Shown piece by piece: positions 50,857 through 60,141 of a stretch of DNA of 64,000 bases. Below the pieces are notes generated by a model that had not been told where the DNA came from, did not search any database, and worked only from the letters and a program-made list of their open reading frames with translations. Source of the DNA: DAOUKH01 sp965219875 (GTDB taxonomy: Bacteria; Chloroflexota; Dehalococcoidia; SHYB01); contig CBDCOW010000003.1 of NCBI GenBank assembly GCA_965219875.1, positions 124,001 through 188,000 of the forward strand, written 5' to 3'. Within the stretch, counting starts at the first letter, position 1. Every line of letters begins with the position of its first letter. Made by a program: the position numbers and the translations under genes.

Positions 50857-52389
50857 CGCAGGGCTGCCCGTGCGGATGCGCAGCATCAGCAGGTCGCCAG
50901 CCTGCCACGGCTGGTCCGTGACGCTCCACGTCAGCGTCCCGCCGGAGACCGTCGCCGCGCCGCCGTCCAGCGACAGCGACACCGACCCGTCCAGGGCGAT
51001 GAAGTCCAGCGCGTGGCCCGACAGCGACGCCGCGGGGCTCAGCTCCAGCGTCAGAGTGCCGCCTTCCCACTTCAGGCCGTCGATCGTCGTGGCCGCGCCC
51101 CCGACGGTGAACCCGGCTGCATCGAGCACGCCGTTCGCCGCGTCCGCGCCCACCGCCGTGCCGATCGCCACGGGGTCGAAGAACGCCTCGTGCGCCGTCC
51201 CGCTAGGCGCGGTGACGGCGACGAACACCTCGACCCGCTTCTTTGCCGCCTCGGGAATGGCGTCGCAGAGGATTTCACTGTGGAACATGTAATATGGGTT
51301 GAACTTGTACTCCCCGGCGGGCAGTGGGCGCGCCGTGTCGAACGCTCCTGACAGCCGCGGGACGAAGAGGGCCTGGTCTCGGCCCGCGACAAAGAATTCC
51401 CCCACCGTCTGAAACTCCGGCTCCAACTCCGGATCGTTCTGGTACGTGTGCGCCCGCGCCCCGGCCGGCTGGCCGGAACCTATGGATTCGTCATATCGTC
51501 CATACGGGTAGGTTCCGTCTGGTCTCTTCTTGGCGTTGAACTGTCGCTCCCACATGTGCTTTTCATAGATACAGGCACGGTAGGCGTCCGATCCGTCGAA
51601 AGCCGCGACCTCACGTTCCACCCCGGCGATCTCCGCCTTCATCTCGTCCAGCGTGATCGTTGGCGTCCCCTCAGACTGGCCCGACGCCCCTCCCGTGCCC
51701 GCGTCCACGGGCGCATCCAACAGGAACCGCTGGGTACCGGATGTCCCGGATGCTCCGGCTGCACCGCCGGAAGTCTCCGCAGGGAGCCACGTCTTGTCCC
51801 ACGGGCTATCGATCGAGTAGAAGTCAGCGCGTCGATCGGTGCTGACGTGACCCAAGACGTAGCGTCCCTGTTGCGGAAAGTCTGGCAACCACGGGCGGTC
51901 GGCCCGCAGGAAGACAATCGCATCCCGCGCATCCCACCGTGTGTCGCGACCAGCGACAAGGGCCTCGCCGTGCGCGCGGGCGAGTTCCGCAGTGCCGAAA
52001 GCAAGCGAGAGGTTATCGTCATACGCCACCGCTGTGATCTCGTTGCCGCCGCTGCCTTTCAGGTATTCAAGCACCCTGAGCCAATGCTCCATCGTGCCGA
52101 CGTGCGTGCCAGACCATTCGTTCCAATCGGAATCCCAACGCACCGCCCCAGCGGCAACCGACTGCAGCCGCACCTTGGCGACCACGTCGGACCTCGCGAT
52201 GCGCTCCTTCAGCGAGGTGGCGCCCAAAGGGGAGACGACGTCCACTAGCTCGCGACCTGACATCGCGGGGGCCGTCTGGTGGGACGTGGCGGGGTCGCCG
52301 CCCGCACAGGCCGCCAAGCCCATCACGAGCACCAGGATGGTTGCACTCCCGACAAGCGAGTATCGGATCAGTGCGGCGTACGTCGTCAT
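50854..52389 (-). CDS. Surface lipoprotein of unknown function, 3' end altered
   Basis: A 511-residue protein with a signal peptide and lipobox GLAA-Cys28. A globular domain of unknown family follows (LPDFPQQGRYVLGHVSTD, then IYEKHMWERQFNAKKRPDG), with a Gly/Ser-rich insert (SGGAAGASGTSGT). The C-terminal part from about residue 410 is beta-rich (LTLELSPAASLSGHALDFI, VSLSLDGGAATVSGG), as in adhesins, and breaks off at TGSPA. The frames after it continue with cadherin-like sequence, so the gene appears truncated by frameshift. Confidence 0.72.
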   Translation of the reverse strand: MTTYAALIRYSLVGSATILVLVMGLAACAGGDPATSHQTAPAMSGRELVDVVSPLGATSLKERIARSDVVAKVRLQSVAAGAVRWDSDWNEWSGTHVGTMEHWLRVLEYLKGSGGNEITAVAYDDNLSLAFGTAELARAHGEALVAGRDTRWDARDAIVFLRADRPWLPDFPQQGRYVLGHVSTDRRADFYSIDSPWDKTWLPAETSGGAAGASGTSGTQRFLLDAPVDAGTGGASGQSEGTPTITLDEMKAEIAGVEREVAAFDGSDAYRACIYEKHMWERQFNAKKRPDGTYPYGRYDESIGSGQPAGARAHTYQNDPELEPEFQTVGEFFVAGRDQALFVPRLSGAFDTARPLPAGEYKFNPYYMFHSEILCDAIPEAAKKRVEVFVAVTAPSGTAHEAFFDPVAIGTAVGADAANGVLDAAGFTVGGAATTIDGLKWEGGTLTLELSPAASLSGHALDFIALDGSVSLSLDGGAATVSGGTLTWSVTDQPWQAGDLLMLRIRTGSPA

Positions 52390-52678
52390 GCGCGAGCCTC
52401 TGGGAGAAAGCTAAGATGGCCGCGCAAGAGATCGGGGCGCACCTTTGTCATAGCTGGCCGGCACGTAGCCAACATCGGAGCGTGATATTGCCGTGTACGC
52501 CGGCTCATGCACAGACACTACCACGCCTATGTAACTTTTCTGTTACCTTTTGGCCGATTCCATATCCGGCGGCCTTGCCGTCCAGTGGCCCAAATCACCC
52601 GCGCCGACTGGCCATATTTGGCCGACTTTCGTCGGCTGGCCGCACCGCTCTCCTCACCGTCCGCCTCGAGAAGGAGGG

Positions 52679-54019
52679 CTACTCCCACCACATCCTATTG
52701 GGGGCGTCGCCAGTGAGGATGCGGGCCATGAGCCGTCCCAGCCGGACGCTGTAGTTGGTGCCGCGGTCCTCGGGGTAGATCTGGGTGGTGTTGGCCAGCC
52801 AGAGGTCTTCGATGGGCGTCTTCAGCGAGGGGATCTGCTTCGAATAGTCGACGCCGATGATGGGCTGCGCCGCGTTCTCGCGGTGGTAGCTCCACTCGAT
52901 CACCGACGACTCGTCGAAGTCCGGCGCGATGCGCTTGATGGCGGGCACGTAGTGGGCCCAAAGCTCGTCGGGGGGCATGTTGTAGAACTTGTCCTCGCGG
53001 GCCACGTAGTTCGACAGGTAGACGAGATGCCGCCCGCCGTAGAGCGACTTGTCCACGAAGTTTGTGTGCTCGATCATCCCCACGAACGGAATCGAAGAGT
53101 CGGCGATGTTGATCCAGTAGTAGGGGGTGAGGGGCCGGTCGAGCTGCATCACGATCAGGATGGCCGCCTCGTAGCGGACTTTGGTGAGGAGGGCCTTGTA
53201 GTCGTCGGGCAACTCGGGGACGAGGGCGGGGACGACGGAGGAGGGCGAGGTGGCGAGGACGGCGTCGAAGCGGCGCGTCTCCTCTTTGCCGTCGCGCTCC
53301 ACGACGAGGCCGGTGGCGCGGCCGTCCTCGACGACGACGCGCTTCACCGTGGCGGGGTAGTGCAACTCCCCGCCGCCGGCGGGGATGGCGCGCTCTAGAG
53401 CCTCGAAGATCTCGGCGAAGCTGCCCATGGGGTAGCCCAAGCGCTCGCGGCCCCGCAGTCCCTTGTCGCGGGAGGTGGTGCGAAGGTAGATCTTGCCCCA
53501 GAGCCACGCCATCGAGACCTCGTCGGCGTGGTCGCCGAACTTGCCGCGCAGCAGGGGGCCCCAGACCACGTCCAGCGCCCGCTGTCCGATGCGGCGGCGC
53601 AGCCAGTCGCGGGCGGTGACTTGTTCGTACTCGCGCGGCCAGTATTTCTTGCGCTGGAGGTAGAACGTGACTAGGCCCAGCCGCAGTCGCTGGAAGAGCG
53701 TCAGCGGCTTGAAGCGGAGCAGGTCGAGCGGCGTGGTGAAGGGGTGGACCGCGCCTTGGCTGTAGAAGCCGACGCTGGACTCGATCCACGCCATCTTGTC
53801 GCCGAGGCCGAGTTCCTCGATGAGCTCGACGATGGACGTGTCGCTGCGGAAGAGGTGGTGGTAGCCGCGTTCGAGCCGGCCTCCGCCGACGTCGAAGGTC
53901 GACGCCTGACCGCCGAGGAACGGGGCCCGTTCGTACACGACGGGCTTGTGGCCGCGGCGCGTGAGTTCGTATGCGGCCGACAGTCCAAGCGCGCCGCCGC
54001 CAATGATCCCAACTTCCAT
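52679..54019 (-). CDS. FAD-dependent oxidoreductase (amine oxidase/UGM-like)
   Basis: A 446-residue flavoprotein. The Rossmann signature GIIGGGALGLSAAYELTRRG and the FAD stretch GGQASTFDVGGGRLERGYHH lead to a substrate domain. IEDLWLANTTQIYPEDRGTN forms the C-terminal FAD contact. The fold is shared by protoporphyrinogen oxidase, phytoene desaturase and UDP-galactopyranose mutase; I cannot choose. The start at 54019 is set by the fold; the longer frame to 54142 lacks homology. It lies 46 bases after the histidine phosphatase. Confidence 0.85.
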   Translation of the reverse strand: MEVGIIGGGALGLSAAYELTRRGHKPVVYERAPFLGGQASTFDVGGGRLERGYHHLFRSDTSIVELIEELGLGDKMAWIESSVGFYSQGAVHPFTTPLDLLRFKPLTLFQRLRLGLVTFYLQRKKYWPREYEQVTARDWLRRRIGQRALDVVWGPLLRGKFGDHADEVSMAWLWGKIYLRTTSRDKGLRGRERLGYPMGSFAEIFEALERAIPAGGGELHYPATVKRVVVEDGRATGLVVERDGKEETRRFDAVLATSPSSVVPALVPELPDDYKALLTKVRYEAAILIVMQLDRPLTPYYWINIADSSIPFVGMIEHTNFVDKSLYGGRHLVYLSNYVAREDKFYNMPPDELWAHYVPAIKRIAPDFDESSVIEWSYHRENAAQPIIGVDYSKQIPSLKTPIEDLWLANTTQIYPEDRGTNYSVRLGRLMARILTGDAPNRMWWE

Positions 54020-54065
54020 AGATTTTAATCTTACACCAGAGGGGTGCGGAATCCGCGGAAGCGCG

Positions 54066-54674
54066 CTAGAGCGGGGCGCCGCCAATGGGGGCGAGGTGGG
54101 CGACGTCGTTGACACCGAAGACGAGCTTGCTGTCGTCGACAAGGCTGACAGTGGAGATCGAGGTGTTCTGCAAGCGGAACCGCATCGCGCCGTCGAACGG
54201 CCTATCGAGGACGTAGCAGAGGGCGGCGTTGATGAAGCCGCCGTGGGCCACGAGGGCGTAGGTGCCGCCGCCGTCCTTGACGGGGCCGGAGAAGACCTCG
54301 TTCAACACCGTGGAGGCACGCTCGTAGAGCTGCGCCGGCCCCTCGCCGTTCTGGTCCGCGTAGTCGATGTAGTAGACCTTGGTGCGCTTCAGGTAGCGCC
54401 CCGCCCGCTCGCGGTGCCCCTCAGGAGTCAGCGGGTCACGGTCGCCGGTGTCGATCTCGCGGAAGCGGCGGTCGAAGGTGATAGGGAGGCCGACGCGGGC
54501 GGCGACGGACTCGGCGGTCTGCCGCGCCCGTGCCATCGTGCTCGAATAGATGCCCTTCAGCCCTGCGGAGGCCAACCGCTCCGCGAGCAGGTCCGCCTGC
54601 CGAACCCCAAGCTCGGTCAGGCCGTCTTCGGAACCGTAGAGGGCCTCGCCGTGGCGTATCAGTAGAAGCTCCAG
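54066..54674 (-). CDS. Histidine phosphatase (phosphoglycerate-mutase-like), apparent CTG start
   Basis: A 202-residue protein. LELLLIRHGEALYGSEDG carries the catalytic RHG motif within ten residues of the start, followed by LTELGVRQADLLAERL, IYSSTMARARQTAES and the second His in LVAHGGFINAAL. No ATG, GTG or TTG precedes the RHG motif in frame; a CTG at 54674 has a perfect AGGAGG six bases upstream, and an in-frame TGA lies 24 bases before it. The first ATG (54575) would remove the active site. Family members dephosphorylate metabolites or act as mutases. Confidence 0.82.
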   Translation of the reverse strand: MELLLIRHGEALYGSEDGLTELGVRQADLLAERLASAGLKGIYSSTMARARQTAESVAARVGLPITFDRRFREIDTGDRDPLTPEGHRERAGRYLKRTKVYYIDYADQNGEGPAQLYERASTVLNEVFSGPVKDGGGTYALVAHGGFINAALCYVLDRPFDGAMRFRLQNTSISTVSLVDDSKLVFGVNDVAHLAPIGGAPL

Positions 54675-54787
54675 CGTCTTCCTCCTGGGACTGGCTCAAA
54701 CGTATCGATTCTACCCCGCCGCCGGGGGGTTTTGGTATAAGATGCGCGCGCATTCGCCGCCGGCGGGGCGGCGGGCGATGGGAGATC

Positions 54788-55843
54788 ATGGGAATCGACG
54801 ACGTCGTGGGCGTGATGCCCGTTCTGGAGCGCCACCGGTTCAATACGGCGGCCCTCGAACGCTACATGGCGGCCCACGTCGAGGGCTTCTCGGGCAAGGC
54901 TGAGGTCGAGCAGTTCCGCACGGGGCAGTCGAACCCCACCTACCGCGTCACGTCGGGGAGCCGGCGCTACGTGCTGCGCCGCAAACCGCCGGGCGAGCTC
55001 CTGCCCTCGGCCCACGCCGTCGACCGCGAGTACCGCGTCATCACCGGGTTGCAGGAGAGCGGCGTCCCCGTGCCGCGCACCTACGCCCTGTGCGAAGACC
55101 CCGAGATCATCGGCACCGCGTTTTACGTCATGGACTACGTGGAGGGCCGGATCCTATGGGACCCGTGGCTGCCCGACGCGCCCCGCGACGATCGGCCGGC
55201 GCTCTTCGACGAAATGAACCGGGTGATGGCCCTGCTGCATCAGGTCGACTACGAACAGGCCGGTCTCGGCTCCTTCGGGCGGCCGGGAAACTACTTCGAG
55301 CGCCAGATCAGCCGGTGGACGCGCCAGTACCGCGCCTCGGAGACGGAGCGGATCGAGGCGATGGAGCGCCTGATCGCGTGGCTCCCCGACCACATTCCCG
55401 CAGGGGACGAAAGCTCGATCGTGCATGGGGACTTCCGTTCGGCCAACGTCATCTTTCACCCCGACGAGCCGCGGATCACCGCCGTGCTCGATTGGGAGCT
55501 CTCGACCATCGGTCACCCTCTCGGCGACTTCGCGTACCACTGCATGCACCGGCGGCTGCCCCAAAGCGTCGACGGCATGGCCGAGCTTGACCTCGCCGAG
55601 CACAACATCCCGCCCGAGGACGAGTACGTTGCGGCCTACTGCCGGCGCACGGGCCGGGCGGGGATTGAGGATTGGGACTTCTACGTCATCTTCAACATGT
55701 TCCGGCTGGCGGCGATCAATCAAGGCATCGTGGCGCGCGCCCTCGCCGGCACCGCCTCCAGCGAGCAGGCCATGGAGAAGGGCCTACGCGCTAGGGGCAT
55801 CGCCGAGACGGGGCTGCGCGAGCTCGAACGCATCGGCGGCTGA
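54788..55843 (+). CDS. APH-fold phosphotransferase (ACAD10/11-type kinase domain)
   Basis: A 351-residue aminoglycoside-phosphotransferase-like kinase. TGQSNPTYRVTSGSRRYVLR binds ATP, VHGDFRSANVIF holds the catalytic Asp, and VLDWELSTIGHPLGDFAY the metal-ligand Asp. This is the type fused to acyl-CoA dehydrogenase in human ACAD10 and ACAD11, and indeed an ACAD of that class follows after 30 bases. There the kinase phosphorylates a hydroxyacyl-CoA. GGGAG lies before the ATG at 54788. Confidence 0.87.
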   Translation: MGIDDVVGVMPVLERHRFNTAALERYMAAHVEGFSGKAEVEQFRTGQSNPTYRVTSGSRRYVLRRKPPGELLPSAHAVDREYRVITGLQESGVPVPRTYALCEDPEIIGTAFYVMDYVEGRILWDPWLPDAPRDDRPALFDEMNRVMALLHQVDYEQAGLGSFGRPGNYFERQISRWTRQYRASETERIEAMERLIAWLPDHIPAGDESSIVHGDFRSANVIFHPDEPRITAVLDWELSTIGHPLGDFAYHCMHRRLPQSVDGMAELDLAEHNIPPEDEYVAAYCRRTGRAGIEDWDFYVIFNMFRLAAINQGIVARALAGTASSEQAMEKGLRARGIAETGLRELERIGG

Positions 55844-55873
55844 GCCGCGCGGCGGTAAAAGGAGCACACCCGT

Positions 55874-57103
55874 ATGACCGGCGAAGCAGCAATCTGGCAA
55901 GAGTCGCCGAAGACCCGCGACCTCCGCGAGCGGCTCACCGACTTCATGGAGCGCCGCATCTACCCCAACGAGAGCGTCTACGAGCGCCAACTCGACGAGG
56001 TAGGGCGCTGGCAGCCGCCGCCGATCATGGAGGAGCTCAAGGCACAGGCCAAGCAGGCCGGGCTGTGGAACCTCTTCCTCCCCGATTCCGAACGGGGGGC
56101 GGGCCTGTCCAACCTCGAATACGCCCCTCTGTGCGAGACCATGGGACGCTCGCCCATCGCGCCCGAGGTGTTTAACTGCTCGGCCCCCGACACGGGAAAC
56201 ATGGAGACGCTGGAGCGCTTCGGCTCCGAGGAGCACAAGCGGCGGTGGCTCGACCCGCTGCTCGCCGGCGAGATACGGTCGTGCTTCTCGATGACGGAGC
56301 CGGACGTCGCCTCGTCGGACGCGACGAACATCCAGAGCACGATCCGGCGCGACGGGGACGAGTACGTCATCAACGGGCGCAAGTGGTGGACGTCCGGCGC
56401 CCTCGACCCGCGGTGCAAGATCATCATCTTCATGGGGCGCGCCGAACCCCCGCCCTCGCAGGACCGCTACGGCAGCCACTCAATGATCCTCATCCCCATC
56501 GACACGCCCGGGGTGAACATCCAGCGCCACCTGACGGTCTTCGGCTACGACGACGCGCCCCACGGCCACGCCGAAATCGACTACGACGACGTCCGCGTGC
56601 CGCTGACGAACATCATGCTCGGTGAGGGCCGGGGCTTCGAGATCGCCCAGGGGCGGCTCGGGCCGGGGCGCATTCACCACTGCATGCGCGTAATCGGCGT
56701 GGCCGAGCGCGCCCTGGAGAAGATGTGCCGCCGCGCACAGTCGCGGTCGCCGTTCGGGCGGCCCCTTTCCGAGCAGACGGTCACGCTGGAGCGCATCGCG
56801 GAGAGCCGCATCATGATCGAGCAGGCGCGGCTGCTGACGCTGAAGGCGGCCTACAGGATGGACACCGTGGGCAACAAGGAGGCGCGCCTCGACATCGCCC
56901 TGATCAAGGTCGCCGCCACCAACATGGCGTGCAAGATCCTGGACTGGGCCATCCAGCTTCACGGCGGCGGCGGCATGTCGGGCGACTTCGGCCTCGCCTA
57001 CGCCTACGCCCGCACCCGCGCCCTCCGCCTCGCCGACGGCCCGGATGAGGTGCACCGCAACCAGATCGGCCGCCTCGAACTCCGCAAGCACCGCGACTCC
57101 TAA
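55874..57103 (+). CDS. Acyl-CoA dehydrogenase, ACAD11-like
   Basis: A 409-residue ACAD: CFSMTEPDVASSDATNIQ and INGRKWWTSGALDPRC bind FAD and substrate, DAPHGHAEIDYDDVRVP forms the beta domain, and the end RLADGPDEVHRNQIGRLELR has Asp in place of the usual catalytic Glu position, as in the ACAD10/11 group. It lies 30 bases after the APH-type kinase and 21 before a sugar-nucleotide-type epimerase. The pair could catalyse phosphorylation and elimination of a 4-hydroxyacyl-CoA, by analogy with the mammalian enzymes. Confidence 0.9.
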   Translation: MTGEAAIWQESPKTRDLRERLTDFMERRIYPNESVYERQLDEVGRWQPPPIMEELKAQAKQAGLWNLFLPDSERGAGLSNLEYAPLCETMGRSPIAPEVFNCSAPDTGNMETLERFGSEEHKRRWLDPLLAGEIRSCFSMTEPDVASSDATNIQSTIRRDGDEYVINGRKWWTSGALDPRCKIIIFMGRAEPPPSQDRYGSHSMILIPIDTPGVNIQRHLTVFGYDDAPHGHAEIDYDDVRVPLTNIMLGEGRGFEIAQGRLGPGRIHHCMRVIGVAERALEKMCRRAQSRSPFGRPLSEQTVTLERIAESRIMIEQARLLTLKAAYRMDTVGNKEARLDIALIKVAATNMACKILDWAIQLHGGGGMSGDFGLAYAYARTRALRLADGPDEVHRNQIGRLELRKHRDS

Positions 57104-57124
57104 CGCGAGGAAGGGATCACGTCC

Positions 57125-58063
57125 ATGACCATCATGGTGACCGGCGGCGCCGGCTTCATAGGCCGGCGGGTGTCGGGACTGCTCATCGCGCGCGGCGAGC
57201 GCGTGGTCCGCTTCGACACCGTAGCCGCCCCGCCCGCCGAGGGCGCCGGCGACGTGCGCGGCGACATCACCCAGTTGACGCACCTGCTCGAGGCCATCGC
57301 CGATCACGGCGTGACGCGCATCGTGCACCTGGCGGCCCTCCTGCCGCCGACGACCGAGGAGCGGCCCCACACCGGGCTGCTGGTCAACGTCCAGGGCGCG
57401 GCGAACGTCTTCGAGGCGGCCCGGTGGGCCAAGATCGAGCGCGTCGTTTACGCGAGCTCCATCGCCTGCTACGGCGACCAGTCGAACTTCGGCGAGCGGG
57501 CCGTCACCGAGGACGACCCCTCCCAGCCCTTCAACGTCTACGGCCAGACGAAGGCGGTGAACGACTTCACCGCGGCGCGCTACCGCGAGCGTTGGGGTCT
57601 CGACCTGCGCGGGATCCGCATCTCGACCGTATTCGGACATGGGCGCGCCACGGGGCTCACCGGACTGATCGGGGGCGCGCTGATCTCACGGCCCGCCGTC
57701 GGGCTTCCCGCCGAGATACCCGTGGACCCCGCCGAAGCGTCGTCGATGATCTACGTGGACGACGCGGCGGAGATCTTCACCCGCGCCGTCCTCAGCGGCG
57801 ACCTGCGGAGCCCGGTGTACAACACCGGCGGGCATCTCGCGAGCGTTCGTGAAGTCGCCGGCATGGTCGCCGAGATCGTCCCCGGGGCGAAGGTCACCTT
57901 CGGCGAGGCCAAAGTTCCCCACGTCTACCTGGTGGACAACAGCCGCATGCTCCGCGACATCGGCTACGAGCTTCCCCCGCTGCGCCGACGCCTCCTCGAT
58001 CACGCCAACGCCGCGCGCGCGGAGGCCGGCCTCGATCTCGCGGCCGCGCCTGCCGGCTGGTAA
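57125..58063 (+). CDS. NAD-dependent epimerase/dehydratase (extended SDR)
   Basis: A 312-residue extended SDR. VTGGAGFIGRRV is the nucleotide-binding loop, ASSIACYGD the catalytic Ser region, and FNVYGQTKAVND the YxxxK pair. Members act on nucleotide sugars, but many relatives in catabolic clusters oxidise other alcohols. It is the third gene of the APH-ACAD operon (21-base gap). Its C-terminus is tail to tail with the LLM enzyme; a palindrome covers the junction. Confidence 0.88.
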   Translation: MTIMVTGGAGFIGRRVSGLLIARGERVVRFDTVAAPPAEGAGDVRGDITQLTHLLEAIADHGVTRIVHLAALLPPTTEERPHTGLLVNVQGAANVFEAARWAKIERVVYASSIACYGDQSNFGERAVTEDDPSQPFNVYGQTKAVNDFTAARYRERWGLDLRGIRISTVFGHGRATGLTGLIGGALISRPAVGLPAEIPVDPAEASSMIYVDDAAEIFTRAVLSGDLRSPVYNTGGHLASVREVAGMVAEIVPGAKVTFGEAKVPHVYLVDNSRMLRDIGYELPPLRRRLLDHANAARAEAGLDLAAAPAGW

Positions 58064-58065
58064 CG

Positions 58066-58081
58066 GCCCGCTCTAGCGGGC
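58066..58081. terminator. Short palindromic hairpin between convergent genes
   Basis: GCCCGC-TCTA-GCGGGC covers the gap between the epimerase and LLM genes and the last codons of the latter. It can form a hairpin on both strands but lacks a U-run. Confidence 0.35.
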
Positions 58082-59194
58082 GGCGTCCGCTGCGGGGCTC
58101 GGCGACTTCTCGGCGAACCGCGGGATCACCTGCTCCCCGAAGAGCCGTATCGAGGTCATGATCTCCTCGTGCGGCGTCCGGCCCGCCTGGAAGATCGGCA
58201 TCAGCTGATCGATGCCGAGGGCCGCATAGCGCTCGACGGTGCGGGCACAGGCGTCGGGGTCGCCGGCGCAGAATGAGCCGCCGTCGATCAGTTCGTCCAC
58301 GCTGGCGCCCGTGACGCGCTCGGCCTCGTACTGGTTTCGCCGCAGGTGGTACTCGTAGTCCTTGGGGACGAGGCTGGGGTCGACGCCGGCCCAATCGTTG
58401 GAGTGCCGCATGCGCGAGTTGGCGAAGTACCACATGCCGGCATCGCCGCCGAGCTTGCGCGCCTTGGCGTTGTCGAGGTCGCAGTGGGCGATGGTGAAGG
58501 CCGACACCTGCTCGTTGACGAACTTGCCCACCGGGCGGGCGGTGCGGGAAGCCTCCCGGTAGGTCCGGATGCGCCGCTGCATGTCGCCGGGGTTGCCCAA
58601 CGTGAAGCAGAGCGCTCCAAGGCCTTTCTCGCCCGCGGCCTGGAACGTTTCCTCGCGGGTGCAGGCAACCCACATCGGCGGGTGCGGCTTCTGCACCGGC
58701 TTGGGGATCACCTCACGGCGGGGGATGTCGTAGTACTTGCCCTTATGCTCGAAGACCTCCTCGGTCCACATCCGCGGGATGATCTCGAGCGACTCCTCCC
58801 ACATGCCGAGGGTGTCGTTGATATCGACGCCGAAGGGCGTGAGCTGGTAGGGCGTGCCGGAGCGGCCGGTGCCGAACTCGACACGCCCGCCGCTCATGAT
58901 GTCGAGGGTGGCGACGTACTCGGCCACGCGCACCGGATGGTTCACCGGGAGGAGCACGACGGCGTGGCCGAGCCGGATCGTGCTGGTCCGCTGGCTGACA
59001 GCGCCGAGGAAGACCTCGGGCGAGCAGGAGTGGGCGAACTCGGTGAGGAAGTGGTGCTCGACGAACCAGACGTACTCGAAGCCGACTTCCTCCGCGAGCA
59101 CGATCTGATCGAGGGCCTCGCGGAAGATGTCCGCCTCGGTCTTGCCGTCCCACGGTTTGGGGAACTGGAGCTCGTAGAGCATCCCAAACTTCAT
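58073..59194 (-). CDS. LLM class flavin-dependent oxidoreductase (luciferase-like)
   Basis: A 373-residue luciferase-like monooxygenase. FGMLYELQFPKPW and EEVGFEYVWFVEHHF at the start, RLGHAVVLLPVNHPVRVAEY in the core and FGTGRSGTPYQL are typical, followed by MWVACTREETFQAAGE. It would use FMNH2 or F420H2 to oxidise an organic substrate; cofactor not decided by the sequence. The start at 59194 was preferred to 59206 because GGAGG lies six bases upstream. Confidence 0.9.
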   Translation of the reverse strand: MKFGMLYELQFPKPWDGKTEADIFREALDQIVLAEEVGFEYVWFVEHHFLTEFAHSCSPEVFLGAVSQRTSTIRLGHAVVLLPVNHPVRVAEYVATLDIMSGGRVEFGTGRSGTPYQLTPFGVDINDTLGMWEESLEIIPRMWTEEVFEHKGKYYDIPRREVIPKPVQKPHPPMWVACTREETFQAAGEKGLGALCFTLGNPGDMQRRIRTYREASRTARPVGKFVNEQVSAFTIAHCDLDNAKARKLGGDAGMWYFANSRMRHSNDWAGVDPSLVPKDYEYHLRRNQYEAERVTGASVDELIDGGSFCAGDPDACARTVERYAALGIDQLMPIFQAGRTPHEEIMTSIRLFGEQVIPRFAEKSPSPAADAAR

Positions 59195-59336
59195 GGCGTC
59201 CTCCACCCTAGTCGCCGCAATCTTACGGCGCTGGCCCGGCCTGTCAACGCGGCGGCAGCGAGGCTGCTACACTCCCACTCAAGTTACGGGGCCACTCTGA
59301 GAAGCACGCCGCACGGCCCACGAGTAAGGAACGCGC

Positions 59337-60098
59337 ATGAAGCTGAAGGGCAAAGTCGCCATCGTCACCGGATCGAGCCGGGGGATCGGCAAGGCTATCG
59401 CCAAGCTCTACGCCGCCGAGGGCGCCAAGGTGGTCGTCACGGGCCGCTCGGAGGTCGAGACGGAGAAGCTGGCGGGCAGCATCCACCTCACCGTCCAGGA
59501 GATCCGGGAGGCCGGCGGCGACGCCATGGCGATTCGCTGCGATCAGCGCTTCGACGACCAGGTGTTCGGGCTGGTCGATCAGGTCGCGGCGGCCTACGGC
59601 CCGGTGGACATCCTGGTGAACAACGCAGCGGCGAGCGTCATGACGACGTTCCAGGAGATCTCGGTCAAGCACTTCGACCTGATCATGGACGTCAACGTGA
59701 AGGGGTACTTCCTATTCATCCGGGCGGTGCTGCCCGCGATGCGGGAGCGGGGAAGCGGCGTCATCATCAACATCAGCTCGGGGGCGGGGAAGATGGTCGC
59801 CGAGTCGCCGCGCAACCTGGTCTACGGCATATCGAAGGCCGCGGAGGACCGAATGACGCTCGGCCTCTCCGCCGAGCTACGCGACCACGGAATCAGCGTC
59901 ACCGGCCTGATGCCCGCCCGCGCCGTGCTCACGGAAGGGGCCATCGCCTACTTCAAGGGCAACGTCCCGGAGAACTGGGGCGTCGGGCCCGAGAACATGG
60001 CCCAAGCGGCCCTCTATCTCGCCCAGCAGACTCCGGAGACGCTGACCGGCTGGGTCGGGGAGGACGAGGCCCTGCGTGAAGAGACCGGCGCCTGGTAG
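59337..60098 (+). CDS. Short-chain dehydrogenase/reductase
   Basis: A 253-residue classical SDR with TGSSRGIGKAI, NNAAAS and the VYGISK catalytic Tyr-Lys pair; ISSGAG supplies Ser. NAD(P)-dependent oxidation of a hydroxy group or reduction of a keto group. A TACACT box lies at 59268-59273. It is followed after 43 bases by the isocitrate-lyase-family gene, so they may share a transcript. Confidence 0.9.
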   Translation: MKLKGKVAIVTGSSRGIGKAIAKLYAAEGAKVVVTGRSEVETEKLAGSIHLTVQEIREAGGDAMAIRCDQRFDDQVFGLVDQVAAAYGPVDILVNNAAASVMTTFQEISVKHFDLIMDVNVKGYFLFIRAVLPAMRERGSGVIINISSGAGKMVAESPRNLVYGISKAAEDRMTLGLSAELRDHGISVTGLMPARAVLTEGAIAYFKGNVPENWGVGPENMAQAALYLAQQTPETLTGWVGEDEALREETGAW

Positions 60099-60141
60099 CG
60101 AGGTCCAGGGCTCCAAGGACGCGAATCGCAAGGAGGCGGGA

